Source: Ephydatia muelleri (lineage: Eukaryota; Porifera; Demospongiae; Spongillida; Spongillidae). From it: a stretch of 64,000 nucleotides of DNA. Shown one piece after another: positions 10,496 to 21,290 of the stretch. The translations under genes were made by a program, and so were the position numbers. Each line of letters starts with the position of its first letter. Position 1 is the first letter of the stretch. The notes below the pieces were generated by a model. The model made no database searches and had not been told where the DNA came from. It was given only the letters and a program-made list of their open reading frames with translations. Where the stretch lies: positions 19,045,123 through 19,109,122 of the forward strand of contig JABACO010000001.1 in NCBI GenBank assembly GCA_013339895.1, read 5' to 3'.

Positions 10496-12398
10496 ATGTT
10501 CTGTTCTGTGGCGTCCCTAATCTGTTGTATCCATTCTGTTGCAGTTTGTGTCCCTTCTGGGGACACCAAAAAACTTGGCCGCCAAACTTTCCTGCACTCC
10601 CGGCTTATACGCTACGTAGGGAGTTATACGAGGGTCTGGGTACATCAAGTTGGTGGTCAGCATCACCCTCAAGCAAGCTACAAACCAGAGCCTCAAAAGG
10701 AACGGGCTGCTAAAAGTGTCAGTGTCCTGAACATGCTCATTCAGCGAAAAGTTAGGGCCACTCAAAGGTGTGTTGTACATGTACACAAAGCTACCTACTC
10801 TTACTACATTTGTACATGGTGTGATGTGGGCGTGCAATATGCAATCACGGGACTACATGTATATACAGGTACTGGTACTTTTTGTGGGAGCTTATAGGGA
10901 TCAGATGTGTATCTGTATTGTTAGAAATGCCCTAATGTGCATACGATTAGGGTTGACTATCTTTGGTCAATAGTAACTATAAGGCAATAGTGATATCAAA
11001 AGCAAGGAGAAAAGGGTTAATGATAAGGAAAAACGGAATAGTCCTATATTTAGAGTGTAGCACACATTGTAGGACATTACGTTGTTCATGTGTTCATACT
11101 ACCCTTGTTCCCTTCCTTTTTTACACCACCTTTGCCTTTAAGTTCTATATCCCACCAAGTTTCTCATAGAGAATATTTTTACTTGTGTAACTACACTGTG
11201 GATCTGGGGATCCTCCCCAAATGCTAATTTCACTAAGCAATGTTATCAGTCAATCAGAAATGATGTGAAGGACCCATTAAATATCTAATTTATGAGACAA
11301 CAGTACAAACGCACACAATACACTATGTGTGTGTGCAGGTGGAGGAGGAAGGAGAGGTGGTGCTAGTTGATGAGGATGAGGGAGGAGTGGTGCAGGTATC
11401 TGGTTGTGTTGTATTCCTCCAAGATCTTCTTACAGCCTGAATGCCTCCATGGAGCCAGTATTCATCATTGTGCTTGGTGTAATGCCTTTTCGATGTAGCA
11501 TACTTTCATAAGCAGTCAATCCTGGCATCTGTTCTGATAATGTCCATGGAGGCATTCCATTTATTGCTAGAGAAGTACGCCCTCTTTGCATTGTTGTTGT
11601 GTTTTTCAACACCTAAGCATATAAAAACATTGCACTGCTGCATGCTGTTTGTATTCAGAATCACCCATCAATTTATATACACACTTTGACCTGAAAACTT
11701 TCGTAGATAACCATACCGCCTAATGCACTCTGGTACATGGTATACCATACAGTGCATGTATGGTGTAACATGACTCTTTTCGTAACCTCCTGCAGGTATT
11801 GACAGGAAGCTATCAATCCATTGCTTTGCCTAATTGAAAATATAATCTGTAACAGTTCTCAGTACTACCTACACCTTAACGTTTTGGTGTATAGTGTCAG
11901 GATGAATTGGCACTTCAGCAGATAAGGTGTTGCAAAGCTCATGAAAGTCCTGCCATTCATGTTAATGAACCACATTACTGATCAGTCAGGCCTTCTGCTT
12001 ACCTTCAAATCCCAAATGCCTTTGATATGGTCTCAGTCTTCACAACCTTTGACGACAGCTATTGTGTGGCTGCCTGCATGTTCAGAAACAAATTACTTAT
12101 TTTGAGGGGGAAAGGATGCAGATTTATCATTACAATGTTGTACACAGATCTACATGTGTGCATCCCTCCTTGGCAAGTGTGTAGTTACTGTTGGTTTGGG
12201 TCACATATGTGGCATGTAGTGACTGCATGCTATATACATGTGAGTGATGTTAGAACTTGACTGTGGGCAGCCAAATCATTCATTGCCTATTGTCTCTGTA
12301 ATTAATGTTTTTACAGCAGTTAGCAATCACCATGCATCTTCATGTGTGTAATGCAGGTACTACATGTAAGGTTTTCTAACTGTTCCACACACACCCAT

Positions 12399-12399
<1 letters not shown>
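10496..12399. other. Non-coding stretch with one possible small exon
   Basis: A 133-codon frame (10496-10897, +) has no recognisable motif and is probably chance. A purine-rich 57-bp block at 11339-11395 is bounded by CAG before and GT after, and reads VEEEGEVVLVDEDEGGVVQ. It could be a small acidic exon, but no neighbouring exon was found. A minus-strand frame at 11430-11612 is unassigned. Confidence 0.3.
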
Positions 12400-12439
<40 letters not shown>

Positions 12440-12457
12440 CGCACACACGCACACACC
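12400..12457. repeat. (CA)n microsatellite
   Basis: About 58 bp of nearly pure CA with CGCACACA variants at its right end. Confidence 0.95.
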
Positions 12458-12478
12458 AGTTCCTGATAAATATCTGCC

Positions 12479-13111
12479 TTGAGGGACTAAGATAGAAAAA
12501 GACAAGATCATCATGTTGCTTGTCCTTGAGAATTTAGCACCATCACCACTGAATTTTACAGGAATCTTCTCACCAGGCTGGAACAAAGTTGAACATTCCC
12601 CAAGCTGCAAATGAATGCAAGATATACAATATGGGACAGTGTCCAGCAAAATCACCCTTCTGGGTAGTTTTTCATTATTTCAATATATATTTTTAAAAAT
12701 TTCATATGCCTCTATCAAATTACATGTATTCTTACACATCCAAAATTGGACTATCGATCATAAAGTTATTGGGCACTGAATTTATAGTTACTCATACATT
12801 TCCATGTGCGCGTCTTTTTGCTAGACACACTGTCTATTTGTAAAAACACTAACCAGTCTAGTTATCTCCTCCCGAATTGCCGTTTCAACGTGCCTATAAG
12901 ACCCATCAAATGTTGGGATACTAAATAGTTTCACAGTTTTGTTGAGCTCCGATCTAGCAGCTTTAACTTTGCTTGCTCTTGGAAGGCTATCGCATTTCAT
13001 TGAGAGCGCTTGGTAAAATGCATCTCTCACACCGTACTTGTCCAATAAATACAGGATTTCTAGTTCTCTCCTTTCTTCTCTTTGTGCATCCGAATCAAAA
13101 GAGAAATGCAA
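12479..13111 (-). pseudogene. Fragment of an uncharacterised transposase-like gene
   Basis: The minus strand has a 96-codon frame (12821-13111), then, about 170 bp further on, the block IPVKFSGDGAKFSRTSNMMI (about 12510-12570). The SGDGA...S.SN...LSFS pattern resembles uncharacterised multi-copy proteins that I associate with the gene at 32868-34686, where a similar conserved Asp block (KLGGDKGG) occurs. The first frame (YLLDKYGVRDAFYQALSM...) lacks a known domain. Exon borders are not clear and the (CA)n at 12400 follows directly, so this is probably a relic. Confidence 0.4.
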
Positions 13112-13815
13112 ACACTCTTATCGGACGCAGTGTGCAGTGTGCACACACAGGCATGTGCTGAATACCTTGTACTTTGGCAAGGCTATTCTAAGGAAGAGTG
13201 TTCATGGCTGGTGGAAGACGCCATGACGTTTGATGCAGACCAGTAAGGGTGTATCTAATGCATTGTCCCACATACACCCCCCCCCCTCCCCGTAGGAATT
13301 AAGTAGCTCAGTGTGGTCAAATCAATATCATGTGATTTTACTGCATCTCAACATCCCGTTGCAGATGCTACACCCACCCTGAACCACCTCTTCGTGCACT
13401 CCTCAATAATGTTGCAACATTTTTAGCTTACGTATCTGCATCACTAAAATGTGGGAATTAATCGTTCCTTAATTTTACAGTACCATTTAGAACAGACATT
13501 TACATGTTTTCGTTTAGTCGGACCCTCTGAGGCATGGACTAGGGCACTGGTATGAAAATGAAGATTTCAATACTGAATACTTTCCTTTCTGGTCCAAGTG
13601 TCATGATAATTTTGGGTGATGGATGCACCATTGACTTCCCTATTTGCTCACACAGTAAGTTGAAATGGTCATCTAGGACTTTTATCAAGCAAGATGATGG
13701 AACAGTAATGCCCAAGGCAAGGAGCTTTGAGGAAGTTTTAGTAGTAAACCTAGTTAAAAAAAAGACGTTAGGAACATGCTCATGGTTCTCAGAACTCAAT
13801 AACCATTTGTATCTT

Positions 13816-14183
13816 CCCATCACTGTCCCCTCCTTCCCATCACTGTCCCCTCCTTCCCATCACTGTCCCCTCCTTCCCATCACTGTCCCCTCCTCCCCAT
13901 CACTGTCCCCTCCTCCCCATCACTGTCCCCTCCTCCCCATCACTGTCCCCTCCTTCCCATCACTGTCCCCTCCTCCCCATCACTGTCCCCTCCTCCCTAT
14001 CACTGTCCCCTCCTCCCCATCACTGTCCCCTCCGTCCCATCACTGTCCCTCCTTCCCATCACTGTCCCCTCCTTCCCATCACTGTCCCCTACTTCCCATC
14101 ACTGTCCCCTCCTTCCCATCACTGTCCCCTCCTTCCCATCACTGTCCCCTCCTTCCCATCACTGTCCCCTCCTTCCCATCACA
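13816..14183 (+). repeat. 20-bp minisatellite, forward array
   Basis: About 18 tandem copies of CCCCTCCTTCCCATCACTGT, with C/T changes and one 19-bp unit near 14041. The same unit occurs inverted at 14697-15092. The proline/serine-rich frames across both arrays are repeat translations, not genes. Confidence 0.95.
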
Positions 14184-14696
14184 GTAGGTATTCCAGTTGT
14201 CTGGAACAATCTTTCTCAGGGATGGGAAAAGTTTACATAAAACCCACAACTAATAACCCTCCTAATTAAATAGGTGGTACAAATGAAACCACAAAGACCT
14301 GAGTTACATCTCTTTGGCCTTCTGCAACACATTTGATATATAAACATACAAACTCGTGACAACACCATACATGTACATGTACAAAGCCAAATACAAATGT
14401 CACATAGTCTGCATATTCAGTAGGCATTAAATGACCACACAAAGCTTTCCATTTGAGTTTGTCACCTGGAGGGTGGCTGGCAGTCCATGCCACATTGTTC
14501 ATCAAGGTGGGTCCAATCCCTGGCCCATACCAGGTGGTCCCCACTGAGCCTGGAACCTGAACTGCTGGCAGACCACCTAGGTATGTACACTTCACTAACA
14601 CTCATAAGGAGTTCTTTTTAACTGACCAGATTGGGGGGAGGAGGGAATACCTTGAGAGTAGTGGGGGGAAAAACAATCTGCCATGATAACATGATG

Positions 14697-15092
14697 TGAT
14701 GGGGAGGAGGGGACAGTGATGGGAAGGAGGGGACAGTGGTATGGAGGAGGGGACTGTGATGGGAAGGAGGGGACAGTGATGGGAAGGAGGGGACAGTGGT
14801 GGGAAGGAGGGGACAGTGATGGGAAGGAGGGGACAGTGATGGGAAGGAGGGGACAGTGATGGGAAGGAGGCGACAGTGGTGAGAAGGAGGGGACAGTGAT
14901 GGGAAGGAGGGGACAGTGATGGGGAGGAGGGGACAGTGATGGGGAGGAGGGGACAGTGATGGGGAGGAGGGGGCAGTGATGGGGAGGAGGGGACAGTGAT
15001 GGGAAGGAGGGGACAGTGATGGGAAGGAGGGGACAGTGATGGGGAGGAGGGGGACAGTGATGGGGAGGAGAGGAGGGGACAATGATAGGAAT
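14697..15092 (-). repeat. 20-bp minisatellite, inverted array
   Basis: About 19-20 tandem copies of GGGGACAGTGATGGGAAGGA, the reverse complement of the array at 13816-14183. The roughly 510-bp spacer between arrays is unique-looking, so the two arrays could form a long imperfect stem. Confidence 0.95.
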
Positions 15093-15616
15093 GAGGGGAG
15101 AGTGATGTGGGCAAGGGGAACGGTACAGCACAACCAAATGGCTGACCATCTCTTGAGCATTGTTTTCTACATTGTCATGGTGTAGTCCTGAGTACCTTGG
15201 TGGCCCTCACCATTCTTACTGCAATGATGAATGTTGAAGGTAGGCCAGCCAACAGGATTGATCCACTCAGTGTAGGAATACAGGTAAAGATCTGAGTGTT
15301 GGGGAGGAGGTGGAGTGGGGTTGTGGTGTTTGGCATAGCATTAGTTAAAAACAGCAGCACAAGCACTTGTTTCAGAGGTACAAGATACCAACCATTACCC
15401 TGTACAAGCTTCAAAACTCACTGCAAAGCTTAACCCCCTTACAACCCGATTCTAAAAGCTGTGCGTGCCTTCATCTGTGTTAAATTTGCAGCTGCATTGT
15501 CTCCCTCTCAGCCCGGGATACTGAGCAGTTGAAAATGTTTCTACACATGCCCAAAACCACCTATGCATGAAAAAGTATATACATGCACATACATGTATAG
15601 CATACATGTACACGCA

Positions 15617-15647
<31 letters not shown>

Positions 15648-17249
15648 CATAGTAATAGTAATATTCCATCGCAACTGTACGCATACATGTCATACACGCA
15701 TACAATACAGTCACGTTTGGGGAGAAGAAACAGTGGGGGACACAGAAATAGTTGTAACGTCCACGCAAGACACCAACACAACACCATATACTACGCCGTT
15801 CGAAACTTGGGCTTTATTTGCTCAGTGGAGCCACGGTGAGTGCGTCCGTTCATATTTTCAAACCAACAATCGTTCAATCTTCTATTTCAACTCCAAACAG
15901 CCTTCACACACACTAGGACACAAACTTTCTCGTTTTATGAGACGTAGCAATGTTGCCGGTCAGTGGTTTGGTAGACGAGATGGAAAAAAAAAAACGTGTA
16001 GCTCCAGATAGAGCGCACCACTCAGGAACTGTCTTCTCGAGAAAAGCCGAATAGATCTCAGATGGTAGCGGCATGACGGGGCCAGCGAACAAACCACTTT
16101 ACACGTGGCAGCGTAGTAAAAGGAACGGGGGCAAGGGAGAAAATCCAATGCCATGAGCCGACCATCTACGCGCCACGCGGATGTACATACATACATACAT
16201 ACATACACACATGCATGCATGCATACATACATACATGCATACATACATACGTACATACATACATACATACGTATGTACATACATACATAAATACATACAT
16301 CGATACATACATACATACATACATACATGTATGTACGCATGCACACACACACACACATTACATTACATATGTACATACATGTACCTTAGCTTCTACGTTT
16401 CCATCACATGGCCTAATTGCAAGACTGGGAGTACATGTACATCATCCCATTGACTATCTTTCATATCAGACTACTCCATTATTTGTCCGAGTTGGCATTG
16501 GAAATATGTCCCCACGGGGTAGTGATTCTAAATGCCAGTCTTGAATCAAAAACTGGACAATGCGTCAGAGTTTGTGCTATAACAGACAGCCCTTAAAATA
16601 CAGGGTAGTTGGGTTCAAGCAGTAGCGGATTGGGCAGATGTTACCATAGATAATAGCTTTCAGTAGCTAGGGGGTCTGGAAGGTTGCTGTCAGCTCCTCT
16701 CCTAGTAACCCAGACGAGGAGATCGCACGCTCCTACATCCGCCACTGCAGAGGGAGCCAAAAAGAACACATCCAAGGTTGAAGGGAATGATTTGTGTAAA
16801 CGTTGCCACAAGTCGTCGCCTCAGATCACACGTGATTATAATTGGGCACTGTCCTTATATGGCTTGTCCCTGTCGCGCGTATCGTATATACCATTTTGTG
16901 ATTGTCCGCTTCGAATTCTATATAGAACGACCACATTGACAAATGTGGATATGCACACACGCATATGGAAAAGTAGCAACAGAAAAGGAACGTTAATTTC
17001 CCAGGCCAGGGTCATGGTGCCACCACGTGGTCGAATATAAAAAGCTATAGGCCTATAGTGGCCTTACTTATACACTTAGCCTTCAGTGATGCCTTAGTTT
17101 TTCAGAAAACAAACACACGTAGTTTAATGCGTATCATGTTTATCGAATAGACCTAGGACTATTCCGCGTTTGACAGACCATAAACTTAAAACGGCTTAGT
17201 ATCGAACTAAAAACATGCGCTCCTATATAGTCCCAAACTAAGAACATAC
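15093..17249. other. Non-coding stretch with ACAT microsatellites and one possible exon
   Basis: (ACAT)n tracts lie at 15619-15650 and 16183-16340, the latter with CATG and CGTA variants. An open stretch ending ...FETWALFAQWSH at 15832, followed by a good donor (G|GTGAGTGCG), may be an exon on the plus strand, but its start and partners are not visible. Nothing else here is recognisable. Confidence 0.4.
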
Positions 17250-17941
17250 CAAGTTTGCGTGCAGTTAAGTTCCTTACTTCCAACGCAGCCAGAACTTTTC
17301 CTTTGAGGTCTGGGCAGTGGTGATGATCTCTAGCAGAGGCATCTGCTCCAAGGGAGAGAAGTAGTGCGTGTCTATCACCTGATCGGCGCAAGGGAGGAGG
17401 GCACCAATTAAAACACAATACAAAACTTACATCATAAGGTATGCCGTCAGGGGCGGATCCAGGATTTTGGGAAAGGGGGGGTCTAATAAATATATTCACA
17501 GCTGGGGGAGGGTACGGGAGGGGGCGTGCCTCCTCCCGCGACAGCAAGGGGTTTTGGGGGGAGCGCTGAGAGCTACCATCGCTGGGGACATAGAAGTTCG
17601 CCTGTGCGTTGACCAAGATCTTCAGCGGCTTGCTTCGCTACATTCGATCGATCGCGCGATTAAATGTTTCGTTAATACACATGTAGGAGGATTTAATTAC
17701 ATCGATATAGACCCCACTTGTCTAGAACGATGTGCAATCTTGCAAATCCAAGGACGGTAACATGCAGAACGCTGCATAGATTACAGTATGCATTACGTCA
17801 TTCTTCATATAGGAAAGGGGAGGTCCGGACCCCCTGGACCCCCCCCCCCCCCCTAAATCCGCCCCTGGCCGTCATCTCTTGCTGAATGAGGATTGGAAGG
17901 ACAGAGGTGTTTGAAGCAAAGATGCAATGCTCAGGAATAAC
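17250..17941 (-). pseudogene. HADHA: Decayed exons of a trifunctional enzyme alpha-like gene (3-hydroxyacyl-CoA dehydrogenase part)
   Basis: On the minus strand, 17941 downward reads VIPEHCIFASNTSVLPI, a signature of the NAD-binding 3-hydroxyacyl-CoA dehydrogenase domain of mitochondrial trifunctional protein alpha. A good donor (AT|GTAAGT, 17431/17430) and acceptor (ATCAG, 17379) bound a 52-bp intron. The next exon (17378-17250) starts VIDTHYFSPLEQMPLLEII and continues TTAQTSK, then loses frame by one base before VLAALEV; it ends at a donor CTTG|GTATGT. Family members have Gly in the VIG.HYFSP motif, whereas here it is Asp. A 420-bp MITE lies inside the first exon. Retained introns mean this is a duplicated or degenerate gene, not a processed copy. 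No other exons were identified. Confidence 0.8.
17448..17867. mobile_element. 420-bp MITE, CAGGGGCGG ends, 5-bp TSD
   Basis: The left end CAGGGGCGGATCC and the right end ATCCGCCCCTG are inverted repeats. GCCGT flanks both sides (17443-17447 and 17868-17872). C-tracts lie just inside the right end. The ends and duplication length match the hAT element at 29746-30682 (CAGGG..., 5 bp), suggesting a hAT5-type family. It carries no transposase. Confidence 0.85.
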
Positions 17942-19677
17942 CAGGCGAAAGAAAACAAGGAAGGGTGCAATAGGACCACACATGTGCCATGGGAGTCCCC
18001 ATGCAGTCTCTACCCTTCACCTTTAGTAACCTCAGCTTCCTGATGAAGTGCACACCAGCCTAACCTCACCCTATCACAGCTTCAAATCCTCCTTCCTCCT
18101 CAACTCTTTCCCATGCATGTACTAAGAGCCACAAATACCTGACAAGTAATCCTTCCTCTTCCCATGACTCAACCTCCTCCCACCTTACACCCTTCCCCCA
18201 ATACCACAATCACCACATGCACATACAGAATGCTACACAGTTGGCTTGATATTCTAATCAATCACCACATATACATACAGAATGCTGCACAGGCACAAGA
18301 GGAAAGACACCCAAAGCGTCACAACCAGGTCACACTCCCTGCCCATCACAGAGACAACTCTGTCAAAAGGGCAATACTAGCTGGCATACAATGTTCTAAT
18401 TACAATGCATGTAAACACATAGAAGAGTGAACAGTTTTTTCCAGCTGAATCAGAAGTGTGAAGGAGCTGCTTTCACACCTTCCTTCTACCTCACAAAATG
18501 CTTCTGAATCATAAATTTTCTGCTTTTTTAATGTTGTGAAATAAAGAAGCTAGTGTCTCGAACCCTATATAGTTTCCAAAGAAGTACTGATCCCAAAGAA
18601 TTACCCAGATATGATTCCGTATGTCATAAAAGATTTCTATTACAAAGGGCTAATCCTTGTAATAAATTATTGTCCTCCAGATCATGGAATTCATCTCTAA
18701 TTTTATCTATATAATGCTCTTCAGCCTGCGCTCCATTTTCTTTCTTATAGATGCATCGTTTGCCTGTTGGTTCTCCAATTGTCTCCTCAACAACTCCTTT
18801 CTTAAATCAATTTGATTTCCTTTGTTCTCGTCCAAGCAGCACAGCTTTCTTCAGAAAATTATCTCTTGTATCTTTGTCCAAGCTATCTAAGTACTTTAAG
18901 TCCTGTTTATCAGTGCCCTCATTTTGCAGGAAATATAGCATAGAGTAGCATTTGGTGATTTTTTCTTGGTTGCACTAAATATTCCCATAATTTCTTCTGC
19001 ATCAATATTATGGGACCTTCACACTTATCCAACGCCGCCCAGCATACTAGTACTGAGTACATGCACGCACGCAGTGCGCTTCCCACATGACGCCCCCCCC
19101 CCCCTCCCCCAAACCACATTTACGATTGATGCGAGAATGAAAGATTAATGCGCAAGCTGATCATGAGTAGTATGTTTTTCAAAAGACAAGAGATGCTCAA
19201 ATTTCCGTCCTCCTGAGGAGCTCAAGCAAAAACCAACAATCACCGTTGGTGTGGTATCACACCAACGATAAAATTTCGTGTGACCGTCACCCGTTTTTAA
19301 TCGTACTACGGGTGATTATAGGTGGCCTTCACACTTTTGATTTTGCAGTTGCAAACATTGAGCAGAGTTAGGGAGCAATTGAGCGTGAGATGTGTTAACT
19401 AATCAACTAATCTCACTATGGAGTTCTCGTGGCCACAATACACAATAATGTTATAAATCCAGCGCAATAGCATGCACCCATCCAACAGCACACAAAGGTC
19501 ATATATTTACTATCTGATAAATTGTTTGTAATTGGATCAATTAGAAATTGCTCATTATTTATTCATAGGGGTCGATCTATATGGACTATTAATTAGCTGT
19601 AATAACTGATAGTCAATACAAAGGATAATTACACTCAGTTCATTAGTTAATTACATCATAAGACGAGTGTTGGGAAT
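17942..19677. other. Non-coding stretch with a degenerate coding remnant and a hairpin
   Basis: On the minus strand around 18960-18650 a sequence reads YLDSLDKDTRDNFLKKAVLL and then breaks into KKMERRL- and YIDKIRDEFHDLEDNNLL-like pieces in other frames. It looks like a worn charged coiled-coil protein, possibly transposon-derived, and I cannot name it. A hairpin CGTTGGTGTG-GTAT-CACACCAACG lies at 19244-19267. From about 19330 the sequence is the diverged 3' flank shared with the other GH18 copies. Confidence 0.35.
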
Positions 19678-20670
19678 TTACAGTTCAGTATGACCACGAC
19701 CCATCAACAAATTGTAATATTGAAGTGGCCTCTGTTCAACACTTGAACAAGTAGGAGAAGCAACCACTGGAGAATCAGGACACTGACGGTCACGATCAAA
19801 TGACCAATAATGAAGGCCAGCGAGACCAACCTTTGCACCAAATTTTAGCACCTTTTTCATGTCTGATATAGTAAAGATTTCAGTGGCTATATCATTCATA
19901 CCAATCATTGGAGTAAGGGCAATCTCTGTGAAGGGCACACCGTGCATCTTATTCAAATTCTTTGCAGCTTGAATGGCACTAGCTCCCATGTCGCACTTCT
20001 GGTTGCCATCTACCACACAGATCCATTGAGATGGTGTCGGTCCATAATTCATCGTCATCAAATTCACAACAAACTTTAGCCCTACATTTCTTGCAGCTGT
20101 CAAAACAGATTTACCGAGTTTATTGATACTAGAAGCGTCCGAACCTGTACTAGCTGACGAAGCCAAAGTAAATGAAATAGTCAGTTTAGGATTGTTTGTC
20201 TGCAAGTGCAATACACTCTGCATCAAGTCTGAAAGCTGATCGGTAGACATTTCAACTTCAATATCGAAATCCAAACCTTGCAGTTGAGGGGTCAAGTACC
20301 GATTCAAAAACTTTTCAGCACCAGTCTTTGAAGAGCAAGTAAACACATCTTTTTGTCCACCAGTTGAAACAGTGTACTGAATACCACGGCTCTTTAACAA
20401 GCCAATGTTAGCTTTAGCAAATGTATCAGCTGATACCTCTGCCCATTTTTCGTTCCCGCATTCCCCAGTTGCAAACGACAATCGAACGCCATCACCAGAA
20501 TGCATTAGATCCACCAACTGCTCCTGAGTACCCTCGACATATGAGCTGATAACGTGATTTTGCCGATTCATGCCAATACTAATATCCTTGTACACACTTC
20601 GCTGCGTGCAACACACGCTTTGCATACAACACAGCAACCAGCATCCAAGAACAAGGTGAGATAAAGCCAT
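19678..20670 (-). CDS. Secreted GH18 chitinase-like protein, copy A
   Basis: A single 330-codon frame without introns. An N-terminal signal peptide (MALSHLVLGCWLLCC...) points to secretion. A beta-strand motif STGG (about residues 102-105) and the catalytic GH18 motif DFDIE (Asp134, Asp136, Glu138) are complete, and MTMNYG near 206-210 corresponds to the active-site Met-x-Asp-Tyr strand, here with Asn for Asp. The blocks ALTPMIGMND...EIFT and HYWSFDRDRQC are typical of bacterial-type GH18 enzymes (Pyrococcus ChiA-like subgroup) rather than animal chitinases. A longer in-frame upstream ATG exists but lies before the TATA box, so 20670 is preferred. This copy is more diverged from B, C and D than they are from one another, and lacks the foldback repeat upstream. 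Hydrolysis of chitin-like glycans is inferred. Confidence 0.88.
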   Translation of the reverse strand: MALSHLVLGCWLLCCMQSVCCTQRSVYKDISIGMNRQNHVISSYVEGTQEQLVDLMHSGDGVRLSFATGECGNEKWAEVSADTFAKANIGLLKSRGIQYTVSTGGQKDVFTCSSKTGAEKFLNRYLTPQLQGLDFDIEVEMSTDQLSDLMQSVLHLQTNNPKLTISFTLASSASTGSDASSINKLGKSVLTAARNVGLKFVVNLMTMNYGPTPSQWICVVDGNQKCDMGASAIQAAKNLNKMHGVPFTEIALTPMIGMNDIATEIFTISDMKKVLKFGAKVGLAGLHYWSFDRDRQCPDSPVVASPTCSSVEQRPLQYYNLLMGRGHTEL

Positions 20671-20744
20671 CTCAGCAATCAGTACAATCTGCTGCAGTTG
20701 CGCATACAAAGGGAGTTTCTGAGGGACTGCGTGAAAGTAATCCT

Positions 20745-20753
20745 CCTTATATA
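20745..20753 (-). promoter_or_regulatory. TATA box of GH18 copy A
   Basis: On the minus strand TATATAAGG lies about 75 bases upstream of the ATG and just downstream of a G/GA-rich stretch. The same arrangement occurs in front of copies B, C and D. Confidence 0.7.
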
Positions 20754-20791
20754 CCTTCAAAGGCACCCCCCTCTCCCCACAAACGCTCCTG

Positions 20792-20849
20792 GTAGGTAAA
20801 CACACATTTCCGCTATAGTAATGCGGAAATGTGTATCATATTTACCTAC
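20792..20849. repeat. 58-bp two-part inverted repeat upstream of GH18-A
   Basis: Outer arms GTAGGTAAA/TTTACCTAC enclose inner arms ACACATTTCCGC/GCGGAAATGTGT around a 9-base loop. It may be a tiny foldback element (the outer arms resemble the GTAGGTAC ends of the nested transposon at 5246) or a regulatory palindrome. No target duplication is obvious. Confidence 0.65.
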
Positions 20850-20872
20850 ACGTTAACTAATGTCAGCATTAT

Positions 20873-20926
20873 TGTGCGGGATTAATATACGCCTAGGAAA
20901 GGGTTTAGCTGCATACACACATACAT

Positions 20927-20986
<60 letters not shown>

Positions 20987-21290
20987 CACACACATGTAGA
21001 TACATTGACGCACAGGGAATATACAGAATGGCAGATTGTATATGATAGCTGTGAACTACAGGAATGCTAAACCCAAATATGGGTTTAGCACACCAATCAT
21101 GCCAGCTGTAACTATCTAAATACAGTTGCCATTTGAAATATGTGACCACATATTCAGGTTCAAAGAGGCTTTGTGTCACGCACATACGATCACATTAACA
21201 CATACAGTGTGCATGTAGTCGGATATCTAGGGGATGCATGTATTGGAATGGACTTTATAATGAACCTTGCTCATGAGTACTGGCAATGTG
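20873..21290 (+). repeat. 0.4-kb direct repeat, copy 1 (with CA tract)
   Basis: The sequence from the CA tract (20927-20995) through AAACCC-ATATGGGTTTAGC and on to GAGTACTGGCAATGTGTG is about 90% identical to 24328-24706. It contains a hairpin AAACCC...GGGTTT. No coding content was seen. Confidence 0.85.

Noticed and set aside
10496..10897. 133-codon plus-strand frame
   Set aside because: No motif, atypical composition, and an overlapping antisense frame of similar length. Treated as chance.
13834..15160. Long Pro/Ser/His-rich frames (up to 211 codons)
   Set aside because: They read through the 20-bp minisatellites. A 20-bp unit is not a multiple of three, so all frames stay open by repeat composition alone.
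15960..16544. Met/Tyr/Cys/Val-rich and Tyr/Ile/His/Thr-rich frames
   Set aside because: Translations of the (ACAT)n microsatellite.
19678..20805. Longer 375-codon start for GH18-A
   Set aside because: The extra 45 codons lie upstream of the TATA box and are not present in the other copies. The conserved signal peptide begins at 20670.
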